64,000 nt of DNA from Oscarella lobularis (GCF_947507565.1 NC_089186.1:62001-126000), one strand, 5' to 3'. Counted from the first letter of the stretch, positions 10,168 through 23,100 are shown. Numbers and translations: made by a program. Notes: generated from the letters alone by a model not told the origin.

Positions 10168-10330
10168 AATGAGGATGAAGAAGATGATGAAGACGAAGAT
10201 AAGGCAGCTGAGGGCAACGATGACTAATCAGATGATGACTCCGATGAAGAAGCCGCTGAGACGGAAGAGAAAGATTTCGCGGAGCCACGGGGACGGGGAC
10301 GTAGCAACGAACAGAGCGACAGTGAGTAAG
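10168..10330 (+). pseudogene. Decayed exon-like fragment with acidic reading frame
   Basis: A pyrimidine tract ending in TTTGTAG is followed by an Asp/Glu-rich frame (NEDEEDDEDEDK) that stops after 19 codons and continues in the same frame as SDDDSDEEAAETEEKD and a short RGRGR tail. It resembles the acidic C-terminal tail of a nuclear protein. I see no upstream partner exon, so it is probably a gene relic or captured exon. No function assigned. Confidence 0.35.
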
Positions 10331-12531
10331 TGAGAGGCTACACATACATGTACAACATATTCTCTTGACGTCAGAGTGTGTGAAAAAGAATAAGGCACGA
10401 CGTGCTTCGACTTTTCTCTTTTCCCTATCTGTACAACTCTTGGTTTAGCTAGATTTCGTCTTTGCTGATGTTCTTACCGGCCCTGCTGCCTTTTCGAAGC
10501 CTCCTCTAGGTCTCAAAACGAAAGCGCGGGCCTCGATTTCAGTTACGAGGCTAATACGAGCGATTTTCTTTGACGAATCGCGTAACACGAACTTCCAATA
10601 CTTACCTTTGCCTCCTTATTGATTTATTCGGTCAGATAACCGTCTAGTTAGAGCGCAGACTAAGCGAGAATCGTGTCTAGGCGAATACAAGTACAAGTAC
10701 AAGCTGCAGACGTGTTTACTGTGTTTTTCGATCCTTCGTTCTGTCTTTTCGTTGTCCATCGTTCTTCCGGGCCTTTGCGAAGCTCAATTGATCATTTTTT
10801 CGTTCTGACTTCCTCCTTGAGCGCGCGACCTAGAAGAAAAAAGACCTATTACTTACTGTCAAATAATCGTTGTACGTACCTTTTTCTAATGCGTCCGTAT
10901 TAGCGCAACCCGGGCTACACCACGTGGAGGTTCGGACGCTTCGTAACCCAGGGAAGTCTTCGCAAAGCGATGACTCCCTTCCAAAAAGTGAGGGCGAGTT
11001 GCGACCTCATAGGCCACCCCACCAGTACCCGCCTGGACGCTGAAACGGCCCCTTATACCGAATCCCCGGCGCGCTGGTATCAAACCCTTCGGTATGTGGA
11101 AATGAGAAGAACCGGGGCTTGAGGAGTGGAGAGCGGCTGACCACAGTTTGTAGGAGTCGACAGAAAAGGACGTGCAATGCCCAGATCGAATTCTCCTGAG
11201 CCAGATCATCCGCAATCTAATCGTGCCAGTTGGTGAGAAAAGTGCCGGCAACCAGACCGCTTGCGACACCCCCTCCGAGTCGTACCCACTCTGCCTAACG
11301 CAGGTCGTACTCGTTTGGCGACAATAAGACATATAAGCGATCTTTATGCTCAGTGCGTGAACCGAGGCCGAAGCCCCCCATCGCCCTGCTTACAGGCTCC
11401 GGCACGGGATTAATCCGTGGGCCACGCTGATCCGACGATCCAGACTGTCCTTTTGTCAAAGCTCCCGAGCCAGTCCGTCAAGGATGAGACGCAGATTGCT
11501 CCGCGCCGCACCCACCCTAAGCCGCAACTGAAGGAGAATCGGTGAGCGCTTCGCTTTTGAACGCCATAAGCCCCGCCCAGCGCGCTCATTTGTTCGTTGC
11601 GATCACGTGGGTCTCATCTAGCGCTCTCGTTGGCTCTTTCGATTAGGTGCGAATTTTCAATACCGTTAGACTACGGAAGTTACATCATAATCATACTCAG
11701 CATTTCTATTTTTGGCAGGAAATGATGCAAGATTTCACGCTTCGAAATCAAGATGGCGTACAATGCCTCGTGGTCGCCGTCTTCTTCTTGCGTCGACTAT
11801 CGCAGATTGCCTTTAAGTTTTCGCCGACGCTGTCGCCGAACGCCCGGACATCGAGGAACAAACACGTGATCCAAAGAAGAACGAAGCCTCGCGTAGACGA
11901 AGAAATCGACCGTTTTCGACGACGATGACGGCGTGGGAGTCGACGACGAATGCAAAATACAGCGTCGGTAAGCGTACGGGCGATCGGGAGCCCGTTTTCG
12001 CGACGAAAAAGACGATCCCTTCACCCGGACGTCGCCGATCACATCCGTTTCGTCTTTTTGCAGTGATCTACAACTATGAAGCGTGAAGCGGTCAAGAACA
12101 TAACGCTCAAGTTCGGCGAAACCGTCAAATATTGGAACAGTGCGGCGGTAGGCTTGGTGTTTCCCAAAGGGGGGCCTCACCCAATTTTCTCCTCCTCTCT
12201 CTCTTTGTTAGGATGGTATCGCGGCTGGAGTCTGTTGAAGAAGGATGTTCTAATGAAGTTTGACGCGTTTTGCGAATTTACCATCGTCATGGCAACCGAT
12301 TTATGGGGTTTTTCCATCGTCTTTCATTCATTTGACGCCGTATCACGTGGAAAATTCTAGGTAACTAAGGGAGGGAGATGAAAGAATATTTATAATGGAA
12401 CATTGTTTGTATTTTGTAGCCAATTAGAAGCAGTTGTGAGTCAAGAGGGAAGTGACGTCAGTTTTGTTTGGGAAAACGCCTATTCGATGAGAATTTGCAA
12501 CATTGCTAATAGATCAATAACGGGTTAAGAA
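10331..12531. other. Repeat-like intergenic DNA, including a GC-rich segment
   Basis: No gene supported. The part at about 10890-11640 is more GC-rich than its surroundings, has several short foldbacks, and reads like the untranslated end of a mobile element, but I cannot name a family. At 11750-12150 there are exon-like pieces (a frame starting MAYNASWSPSSSC and one starting MKREAVKNITLKFGE, each next to a donor), but they do not join into one open frame; they may be relics of a gene. Confidence 0.35.
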
Positions 12532-12603
12532 ATTCGCTTTGCTTATTCACAGCATAGATACTCACTCCTCTAGTATCTAATGCTGTGACTAAGCGAAGCG
12601 AAT
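12532..12603. repeat. Near-perfect 31-bp inverted repeat (hairpin)
   Basis: Left arm 12532-12562 and right arm 12572-12603 are reverse complements with few mismatches, separated by about nine bases. The arms start ATTCGCTTTGCTTA and end TAAGCGAAGCGAAT. The RNA would form a long stem suited to a microRNA-type precursor; as DNA it could be a foldback element remnant. Confidence 0.7.
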
Positions 12604-13016
12604 CCCTCATAAAACATACTGTGAAAAAAAAAGAAAAAGAAGGTATTCCAATAAAAAGAACCATTCAGCAGCAGCAACACACGAAAATTGAAGTCTAATC
12701 GTTCTTCTTTTCTATAGCGGCGTCGTCCATAAAGAGTAGCGGCACACATGACGGCGTACAATTACTAAGGTTCCTGAAGCATCTTTTTTATGGTAGAATG
12801 AGAAACGGATTTTTAGCTTGTCATAAAAGACTGACTTTTATATATATATTTTTTTTGTAGCCGCAGTAGCATTAGCTTTTGCATGGAGGAGGGTCCTGAG
12901 CATGACCCTCACAGTTGATTTTGAAACTGCTTCGAGACCGCAATGCCAGAGGTCTCGTGTGTCCTTTGTAGAGCGCGTCGCGAACAGAAACGCTTTGTAC
13001 ACGTAAAAGATTTTAT

Positions 13017-13360
13017 TAAATAAAACCCGGAACTAAACCGGAAGTATCAGAAAAAATTTGCGCAGAGGTCTCTTCGCTTTCGGTGTGTCCACCCTCGGGT
13101 GGGATGGGGGTCAACCTCCTTACTCCCCCGTCGGAGTTTGAGCCTGTTTAGTCTCCCGGCTCGGACGCCTGGGACCGGCAGCACTCGGATGTGAGTGCTG
13201 GCCGGCCTGAGTCCAGGGGGACCGCTATTGTAACCCACCGCGTCTTGCCCAAGTGGGGTGGCAGTTTATCACTCGTGCCACGGGAGTAGGGGATTGAATC
13301 CCCTGCCTTTGAGCCACGTTTCACCTCTCTGACTCAAGAGTTGGGGCCGGGTTTTATTTA
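13017..13360. mobile_element. Small non-autonomous element with 14-bp terminal inverted repeats
   Basis: The segment begins TAAATAAAACCCGG and ends CCGGGTTTTATTTA, a perfect 14-bp inverted pair 344 bp apart, and it encodes nothing. The interior is GC-rich with small foldbacks. This is the form of a MITE derived from a DNA transposon. A clear target-site duplication was not found. On the minus strand an RNA polymerase III B-box-like GATTCAATCCC is present, so a SINE origin is an alternative. Confidence 0.5.
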
Positions 13361-13480
13361 GTCACCTCGGGGCCCAGAGGTGAATGACGACATCGGAATG
13401 CTTCACAAGCATACCTAAAAAATAAAATGAAAGGAAGAAATACCTGGTGCATTAATTTTTCAGCAAAGTCCAAATTGCCA

Positions 13481-13875
13481 TCACATACACGAATACGCTT
13501 CATCCTTTAACGACGCTTCAAAACGCAACTCTACGTCGTCCTACAATAAACAGATCAATGAAAAGCAAAAATATTTAATTGATTCTCACATACGCAGCGA
13601 AGTTCAAGCATGCTCTTCTTCCAGTATGAAAACTCGAAGCGTTGAGATGCTGGGAAGCGTTGAGACAGCGCAGAATAATGAAACGAGGCGAAAAGGACGC
13701 TTCGCCTCCTTGCTTTGTACTCGTGAGCTTCGACGTCGCTATCCCCACGTTTTCTGCGGAAGGAGAACGACGAGACAAAAGGAAGAGAGTCTTTAAATGA
13801 ACGACGACAAACCTGCGTTACGATCGCTCGAAGATTCGCCTCAGGAAAGAAGCAGCGTTGATCCTTCGATGCCAT
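13481..13875 (-). CDS. Small unrecognised protein, two exons
   Basis: ATG at 13875 opens a 94-codon exon (13875..13594) ending at a good GTATGTGAG donor; the exon 13540..13481 after a TTATTGTAG acceptor continues in phase and stops, giving 113 residues. The product is rich in basic and aromatic residues (FEFSYWKKSMLELRC near the junction) with no signal peptide or membrane segment. I recognise no family. A 58-bp stretch inside exon 1 also has intron-like ends, so the model may be wrong in detail. It precedes the element at 13017-13360. Confidence 0.35.
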
Positions 13876-13999
13876 GTGACTTCCTCAGAAACACCCGGAC
13901 GTCCCTAGGCGGTAAAATCTTGTTTTTTAGCCATAAAACGAACTACAGAACGAAAACAGACAAAAAACTCAACGAATGAAACGCAGTCGCGCAGCCGAA

Positions 14000-16586
14000 C
14001 TAATACCGTCTACCCCAACCTCTTCCCCCACGCCATCCTCCGCGACCACGCCCTCTCCAACTCCTCCCCCCTCGAAATCCGCTCCCACGTCCACGTGTCG
14101 TCGCCTGCGCGGGCGCATCGCCTATATCCTTGCTAAATCGCCCGCTCGGAGGCGCATAGAGATCCGTAGACGGTCGCACTTTCTTTTTCGCTGAAGAGTC
14201 GTCCGATGATTTGTCGAATTGAATGGGACTAATCGAACGTTTCGTCGTCGACTTGCCGTTCACCGTCGACGTCGTCTCCGTCTTGACGGAAAGAACCTAA
14301 AAAGAATTTATCATAAAAATTTAAAATAAAAATAAATAAATAAATGATAGCGTTCTATATTATTATTGGATTCTTTTCTGAAACTTACCTTTGTCTTTTC
14401 CTCTGTTGCCTTGGCTGTCCAAGACGGCGTCACGACGATCTTTAGAGTGGGTGGCGAGCGGAAGAAGTCCTTGATGAGAGCGCTGATGTTGCTCGTCGTT
14501 TTCAAGGCAACCACTTTCACGTGATTCTAAAAAAAGGAATAATGATTAATTAATCCGTTTATGAGAATAAGACAAACTGACCTCAGGTTTCTTGCGTTGT
14601 TCCGCCGTTTTCACGCGGATTGCCGCCTTTAGTTGGGTCGTGTACAATTGGCAACATCGTGCCAAGTATTGGAGTCGTTGACGGAGAACGGTCAACTTTT
14701 CAGCATCCAGAAAACCGGGACACTTAAATTGAACAATAACTCAAATAAGGAAGACATCTAATAAACATTATATGACGCACCAATTTAGCAAATTGCTGAA
14801 GAGAGAAAAGGAGACATTCAACGAAAGAAAATTGGACATTGGGCCCACTTCCGGGTTTCTCTTCTCCAACATTTTCAGGAGCAGGAGGACAATAGACCTA
14901 GCGCAAAGCAAAGACCCTTTACATAAGGAAACAATTAAATAAAATTAATAATAAGGACCACCCATACACATTAATAATAATGACTACTGTTTTCCCCCTC
15001 TCTTACCAATAGAAGATCATATACGGGTGCTACGCACACTTCCGCCATGTCTTTGTCCGAAGCCAAGGGGCTCATTTCCGCCGTCAATTGAAGCAAACCG
15101 AGTCTCATTTCTCCCTCTTCGGAAACGCGTTCCAAAGCCGGCAACACGCTCGTACACAAATATAAGAGAGGCGTACTCACAGACGCTCCTTTCTAGATAT
15201 AAGACTCTAATAATTGAAATTTTTCACACTGAGAATACCCTAAACTAACCTGATATAACGGAAGAGCCGCTTTGAGACAGACAATCAATTTATGAATATG
15301 ATCTCCTTCACTAGGCTAAAAACAATAAAAAATCTATTTATCCATCTCAATATCAACTATTCACAAAAATACTAGACAAAGCCTCAGAAGAAGGTTAATA
15401 TAAACATATGAGCTCTCGCTTATTTATTAGCCGAGAGAAATATTTCATCCACAGCCTTAATTATTTAATCGATATTTTATCGTCACGTGACTATACCTGA
15501 AAATCGCTTGTGAGTCCCGCTTGCTTTGCTACAACGTCAGCGAGTTCCTGTATGACGTCAGCTTTGCTGGAAATTTTCAAAATAGGAATTAAACTCATAA
15601 AAACGTCGAATTCTTGACTGTTCACTTCGCCCGTCAAAACCTAATAGAAAAAATAAAAATAAAAAGATACGTGTTTTAGAGATGAAGTACTTTTTTAGAT
15701 TCAGCCAGAAAAAATTTCTCCGCATCTTCGTCCTTGTGGAGAAATTGTGGAATGAGTCGCGGCATCGTCGTCTTGAGAAATTTGATCGCCTGCTCACGAG
15801 CCGACTCTTCGCCGGACATTATCTGACTGAAAACGCCGGTAAGCGTGCCTACAAAAATGATCACGTGAGAAAATCAATAATAAATAAATGATTTACCTAC
15901 CTTTGGCACTGAGTTTGAAGAGAGTTATTAGCGCTTCTCGAACTACTTTCAACTCGCTGTCATCCTCTAAACAAAGAACCTCAAGACAACTACTAGGTAG
16001 TGTGTATAACTAAGCCCTATGATGCATCAAGCACACCACGTAATTAAATTAATTAATTAATTAATTAATTAATTGACTAAAAGTAGGGAACGTACCAGTG
16101 TAATTTACAATCATGCACTATTTCCTTACAAATGATCGACTTACCGCACTGTAGGAGCTGCGTGAGAACGTCTGATATGCGTGGAAGATGTTCCAAGTTG
16201 TCGCTACTGCATAAATTCGGTAGAGCCTTGATCGCCATTTTTCGAATCTAAAACACCTCGCAATGGATACGATCGAGCTAGATTTGCTAAAAACGTACGC
16301 TGAGCGTCTCCTCTTCGCATAAATCGAGGAGGGCGTCGATCGCGTTGTCGGCCAACGTCGGAAAATGCTTGAAGAACTTCGCGATGAAGCCCGGTGCGAG
16401 GCGTTTCTCGCCTTCGCTGCCTTTTACCGCCGCCAAGATGCTCTTGTAGGCGTCCGCGTGCTAGATACGTTCGCTTTTGGCGAGGAGAACGAGCCATGTG
16501 ACCGAAGGGGGGCTCACCTTGCCAGCTTCGGCTCCAGCTTGATCTAGAGTTTCGTACTTTTTGTACAATTCTTCGACCGTCGTCAT
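14000..16586 (-). CDS. API5: Apoptosis inhibitor 5 (AAC-11)
   Basis: Twelve exons join in phase to 548 residues: 16586..16518, 16460..16299, 16247..16145, 15966..15901, 15848..15691, 15640..15497, 15315..15250, 15192..15007, 14897..14781, 14722..14582, 14526..14389 and 14296..14000. The protein begins MTTVEELYKKYETL like human API5 (MPTVEELYRNYGIL), is an alpha-helical HEAT/ARM-type solenoid, contains VKVVALKTTSNISALIKDFF near the C-terminus, and ends in a basic nuclear-signal region and an RG-rich tail. Known API5 is a nuclear factor that blocks apoptosis after growth-factor loss and interacts with Acinus. Length is close to human. The (TTAA)n run at about 16046-16073 lies in an intron. Confidence 0.95.
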
Positions 16587-17155
16587 TATTCGTTTCTTTC
16601 GTTGATTTTGAACGAAAATCGGGCTAAGCGTGAATACGGGCTGTTCATCGCCCGGACAATTAATGACGTGATCATTGGCTTGACGTCATGGTGCATCAGC
16701 AAGGGTGTTCTTTTTGCAGCCTTTCCTCGAGCTATACGCTGTCAGATTTCGCTGTGAAAACGCTATATGCAGAGAAGGAGACGCTAGACACAATAGCCAC
16801 TCTATTATGGGCTCGCATACCAACGCCTTGCTGAGTCACCACGTAGACCGCAATCAAAGTCCCCCTGTGAGACCTGCTGAATAAATACGCACGTTCGCCA
16901 GTGATAAGTAGCGTGGTCCGGAGGTAGCGGGTTATCCGAGTCCGAAAAACCCTAACCCCCGCTACCGCGACTTGACCTCGCTTTTTGCACTAACTCATCG
17001 CGAATTTTTTAACTAAAAAAAGCGTCTATGATTAAAACGAGTGAGTGAACGATACCCCTGAGGATTGATTCTATGCTTTTCCTATGAAAATTCTACTGCT
17101 GCGAAGGAATACTACTGTACTCATCTACATACGAAATTCAATACAATAGTTCATT
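16587..17155. other. Intergenic between API5 5' end and separase 3' end
   Basis: It holds the API5 promoter and the separase 3' flank. A GC-rich hairpin (GTAGCGGGTTA near 16924 pairing with TAACCCCCGCTAC near 16953) is the only structure seen. No gene. Confidence 0.45.
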
Positions 17156-20100
17156 CTAATTGTGATCCAAAAAAATCGGAAGTCCGTAGCATACAGGCGT
17201 GGCACCTTCGAGATATCGAAACGGACACGCCTCCCTCACATCATTGATTAGATTCGGTAAACTGGTGATGATTGGATTTTCGACGAGACGCTCCAAGAGA
17301 GCGTCGGACATGTGGACGACTTCAGCCACAGTCAAATCCCACAAATTCCCCACAAAAGCCGGACTTCATAAAAAAATCAATTACATTAAATTAAATATTT
17401 TGCTGAGCTACAAGTTCCCTTCTTACCATCCAGCGACAAGGTAGCTATGCACAACGCCTGACGGCTCAAACAAACCTCTCTCCTATAAAGGAAAAAAATT
17501 GAATTTATATATGTAAAGAAACGGGTCCAAAAGTCAACCTATACTAAATTTCCCTAGCATGACTCTGACCCTACCTTGAGTCTTCCACTGCTGCATCCCA
17601 TGAGAACGGCCAACGCCTTACAGTCCATTCGTTCAATGCGCGTTCCGTGGACGTATTGAGAACCGTTTCCATGACCAAAATAGCTAAATAAATAAAGATA
17701 AGCATACATACGTATACATCTTTTTCGTTCTTACAGATACACGTCGTGCTTCGACAAGGCAAAAGCCAAATCGGCCTGCGTAGGAACGACACCGGTTATA
17801 CCAGTCCATCCACGTCTCCTAATAAAATATTAATCACCTGATATAATTAATTATCTATTCGTTACTTTTCGAAATTGGCTTTGTATATTTTTTCCAACGA
17901 CTCCGATTCGCCTCCGGCATTGAGAACGTAGTACGTTCGATCCGAATTCGCCATTCTACACTTCATCTACATAGGGAAAAAATTCAACGCTCCTTCAATA
18001 TTAATAATTTTATATCTACCTGATACAAATGGGTGAAAACGAGACCCAAGGAAGGCATCCTCGAAATCGTCTGACCTCTCAGTATTCCAAGAGACTCCCA
18101 AGGCAACATGTGAGTCGACTAAAACACAGATGTCATATAGGGAGATATAGACCTTGCCTGATAAAACTATGTACCTTGTCAAGAATCAATATAACGGGTC
18201 GCCTAGCAACCGGTTCAGTCGAACACCAAACGGTTTTGGCTTTCTTTTCAATAAGATTAAATATCTTTCATAAATAAACAAATTAATTAATTAAATAATG
18301 AGATTCGTCGTCGCACCTGATTTATAAACTTTGCGCCCACGATTTCCCTAAGAATTTCCTTGACTTCAGTTTCATCCATTTGAGGCCACGCATTTAAAAT
18401 AATCTAAAAAAGAAAAAATGAAAAATGAAAAAATCATACATCATCATAGGAGTCCTCCTTACGTTAACGTATTGCTCTAGAACGACCCTTTTGGCTTGTC
18501 CAATTTTAATTTTAGCGCATATTCCCTCGACGCAACGAGCCAAGAGCCCATCGTCTTCAACGTCCAAATTACCGAGACAGAGACACTTGGAAGCGCCAAG
18601 CCAATCTTCCTCCATACGACAGCACAAAGCCTAAATAGAGAAGAGAATACACACGTTTATATTACATGAGACTGAGTGATTTACCTCTATTCTTTGATTG
18701 ATGCGTTCCTTCTGTTTTCTACGCATCGACTTCTTCTCGCTGAGCCTCTTGAAAGTCTCGAAGTTATCCCGAAAGCTCTTGAGCGACGCAGAAACGCACA
18801 TACATTGAGACGACGTGCAGTTCTAAGAAGGCAAAGTCTTCAGCTTGAAAATGAGAAACTTAATACGTACCTCATGGTTTTCTATTGGAGTCAAGCGAAC
18901 AATCGATTGGCGATTCGCTTCCAGACGCGAAACGGCTAGGAAATGCTCGCAAGACGGCGAGGATAGGAGAGAAATTGAGCAGACAACCCAGCCTATGAAA
19001 AAGTCTTAAAAAAAAAGAAGAGAACACAGTAGAGACAAAAACCTTTCGGTAGACTATCGACGTATTTCGTTTGAAATTCCTTCGCATCGCCCCATACATT
19101 GGAGAGTAAGCATTTTTGATGAAGAAGAGAATTTTGGCGAGAAGTCGATGATGAGTCTTCCTTCGCCAACTGTCTAAAAATCAAAAAAAGGAAATAGAAA
19201 GTCTAAGTATTAAAAGCCCTTGCAGAGTCACGCGATAGCTATGGTCTTCTTCTCTCTCTCAAGTATTCAGTCACGCGATAGCTATGGTCTTCTCTCTCTC
19301 TCTCTCTCAAGTATTCAGTCACGCGATAGCTATGGTCTTCTCTCTCTCTCTCTCAAGTATTCAGTCACGCGATAGCTATGGTCTTCTCTCTCTCTCTCTC
19401 AAGTATTCAGTCACGCGATAGCTATGGTCTTCTCTCTCTCTCTCAAGTATTCAGTCACGCGATAGCTATGGTCTTCTTCTCTCTCTCAAGTATTCAGTTA
19501 CGCGATAGCTATGGTCTTCTCTCTCTCTCTCAAGTATTCAGTCACGCGATAGCCATGGTCTTCTTCTCTTTCTCAAGTATTCAGTCACGCGATAGCTATG
19601 GTCTTCTCTCTCTCTCAAGTATTCAGTCACGCGATAGCTATGGTCTTCTCTCTCTCTCAAGTATTCAGTCACGCGATAGCTATGGTCTTCTCTCTCTCTC
19701 AAGTATTCAGTCACGCGATAGCTATGGTCTTCTCTCTCTCTCTCAAGTATTCAGTCACGCGATAGCTATGGTCTTCTCTCTCTCTCTCAAGTATTCAGTC
19801 ACGCGATAGCTATGGTCTTCTCTCTCTCTCTCAAGTATTCAGTCACGCGATAGCTATGGTCTTCTCTCTCTCTCTCAAGTATTCAGTCACGCGATAGCTA
19901 TGGTCTTCTCTCTCTCTCTCAAGTATTCAGTCACGCGATAGCTATGGTCTTCTCTCTCTCTCTCAAGTATTCAGTCACGCGATAGCTATGGTCTTCTTCT
20001 CTCTCTCAAGTATTCAGTCACGCGATAGCTATGGTCTTCTCTCTCTCTCTCAAGTATTCAGTCACGCGATAGCTATGGTCTTCTCTCTCTCTCTCAAGTA

Positions 20101-23100
20101 TTCAGTCACGCGATAGCTATGGTCTTCTCTCTCTCTCTCAAGTATTCAGTCACGCGATAGCTATGGTCTTCTCTCTCTCTCTCAAGTATTCAGTCACGCG
20201 ATAGCTATGGTCTTCTTCTCTCTCTCAAGTATTCAGTCACGCGATAGCTATGGTCTTCTCTCTCTCTCTCAAGTATTCAGTCACGCGATAGCTATGGTCT
20301 TCTCTCTCTCTCTCAAGTATTCAGTCACGCGATAGCTATGGTCTTCTCTCTCTCTCTCAAGTATTCAGTCACGCGATAGCTATGGTCTTCTTCTCTCTCT
20401 CAAGTATTCAGTCACGCGATAGCTATGGTCTTCTCTCTCTCTCTCAAGTATTCAGTCACGCGATAGCTATGGTCTTCTCTCTCTCTCTCAAGTATTCAGT
20501 CACGCGATAGCTATGGTCTTCTTCTCTCTCTCAAGTATTCAGTCACGCGATAGCTATGGTCTTCTCTCTCTCTCAAGTATTCAGTCACGCGATAGCTATG
20601 GTCTTCTTCTCTCTCTCAAGTATTCAGTCACGCGATAGCTATGGCCTTCTCTCTCTCTCTCAAGTATTCAGTCACGCGATAGCTATGGTCTTCTTCTCTC
20701 TCTCAAGTATTCAGTCACGCGATAGCTATGGTCTTCTCTCTCTCTCTCAAGTATTCAGTCACGCGATAGCTATGGTCTTCTTCTCTCTCTCAAGTATTCA
20801 GTCACGCGATAGCTATGGTCTTCTCTCTCTCTCTCAAGTATTCAGTCACGCGATAGCTATGGTCTTCTCTCTCTCTCTCAAGTATTCAGTCACGCGATAG
20901 CCATGGTCTTCTTCTCTCTCTCAAGTATTCAGTCACGCGATAGCTATGGTCTTCTTCTCTCTCTCAAGTATTCAGTCACGCGATAGCTATGGTCTTCTCT
21001 CTCTCTCTCAAGTATTCAGTCACGCGATAGCTATGGTCTTCTTCTCTCTCTCAAGTATTCAGTCACGCGATAGCTATGGTCTTCTTCTCTTTCTCAAGTA
21101 TTCAGTCACGCGATAGCTATGGTCTTCTCTCTCTCTCTCAAGTATTCAGTCACGCGATAGCTATGGTCTTCTCTCTCTCTCTCAAGTATTCAGTCACGCG
21201 ATAGCCATGGTCTTCTTCTCTTTCTCAAGTATTCAGTCACGCGATAGCTATGGTCTTCTTCTCTCTCTCAAGTATTCAGTCACGCGATAGCTATGGTCTT
21301 CTTCTCTTTCTCAAGTATTCAGTCACGCGATAGCTATGGTCTTCTCTCTCTCTCTCAAGTATTCAGTCACGCGATAGCTATGGTCTTCTCTCTCTCTCTC
21401 AAGTATTCAGTCACGCGATAGCTATGGTCTTCTCTCTCTCTCTCAAGTATTCAGTCACGCGATAGCTATGGTCTTCTCTCTCTCTCTCAAGTATTCAGTC
21501 ACGCGATAGCTATGGTCTTCTCTCTCTCTCTCAAGTATTCAGTCACGCGATAGCTATGGTCTTCTCTCTCTCTCAAGTATTCAGTCACGCGATAGCTATG
21601 GTCTTCTTCTCTCTCTCAAGTATTCAGTCACGCGATAGCTATGGTCTTCTTCTCTCTCTCTCAAGTATTCAGTCACGCGATAGCTATGGCCTTCTCTCTC
21701 TCTCTCAAGTATTCAGTCACGCGATAGCTATGGTCTTCTACTCTCTCTCAAGTATTCAGTCACGCGAAAGCCGTTAATGTATAAAAAGCGAAGGGAATGC
21801 ATGGCGTTATTCTACATTATTTAATATTTTATATAGGAGTCTCACCTTATTTCGCTGCTCCATCGGCTTGCAGCTAGATTTCTTAGTGCCGCGGCGATTG
21901 ATCGATGAATGTAGAAGGCGGAAGTAGCATGATTCTTGCCAGAGAAGATATAGGCAAGATATTGGCAGACCTGGTTGGAGAATGCCACCGGACACCGACC
22001 GGACAGACGATGAAGAGAAAAAATCAGATCATGAATAACTAAAAATAAGATGATACAGGTATGCATTTGAAATAAAAGCCTACCTTGAGTAGAATCCAAC
22101 CGAGTCCTAATCAATGACAAGAAGAGTTGTGACGATAAAGGACGCGAAGGAAAGAAACAGCGACATTCGCAAACATCGCCCTTCCTCTTCTCCACACACT
22201 GATCATTGTGCAAAAGAAGGAGCCCTTCTTCCGCCCGCTTCTCAGCCTCGTCGCATCTCCCCTCCTTCAAAGCAACGTCGGATGAAATCAAACAAAGACG
22301 GGCGAGGCACTGTCGAAACACGCCGTTCCCATAGCAACGCTTCGACTTTTTTCCAGGAATGGAGAGCGCGCGACGAAGTCGCTCAGAAAACGCCGCGGAA
22401 TCGCGTCGAACCTTCCCAATATATTCCTCCAAAGAGCCCTTCCCCAAATCCTCAATTTCCTCATCGAGACGAAGTTTGACAACGATTGGACTTGTCTCGT
22501 CTGCCGCGCTATCCGATCCCCCCGCCGCGCCGACGTCGTTCTCGAGCCACTCGTCGTTCTTTCCGTCGGCGCCGCACAACGTCGCGAGACGCGTCAATCG
22601 CGCGCAAAATCGCCGACGCCACTCGCCCAAGCGAAAACGACTCGCCACGACGTACGCCTCTTTGAGCGTCGTTTCGACGCGATGACGCAATTCCAAGTCC
22701 TCCTCTAAGAGAGCCAACTTGTCGACGATCTCGACCGTTTCTCGTAGAATCGTCCAACGATGAAGAGACGGCATCTTTTTCGTAGTGCGTCGTTCCGCCT
22801 TCTTTTTCGTCGTGTCGCGCGCCTGTTGATGTCGATTCACGACGTTCTTCATTGCGCGTTTGTCCTTCGTTGATTTCTTCTCGTTCTCGTCGCTAGGAGA
22901 CGCCCAGACGTCGTTCAAATTGGCGATGCACGTCCACCTGCCGTAGCAATAGTGTAAAACGTCGACCGGCTCCACAGCGTCGATTTGCAATTCCTCTCGT
23001 AGCCAATCGACGAGAGACGAGTCGACGTTCGATTGGCTCTCTATGCCACCAATTAAATCGGACAGAATTCCGAGTAGCTGAGCTTCGGCGATACGGACGT

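Noticed and set aside
10886-11332. 148-codon minus-strand frame in the GC-rich segment
   Set aside because: High GC lowers stop frequency; no recognisable protein similarity.
13020-13360. tRNA gene suggested by a B-box-like sequence
   Set aside because: No cloverleaf, acceptor stem or A box at the right spacing; better explained as part of a small mobile element.
19378-20900. Open frames of up to 143 codons reading repeats of SIQSRDSYGLLSLS
   Set aside because: They come from a minisatellite whose unit length happens to keep frames open over stretches, lie in an intron of separase on the opposite strand, and have no start or splice context.
19215-21772. CRISPR-like array
   Set aside because: Repeats are head-to-tail with no unique spacers, and the DNA is eukaryotic.
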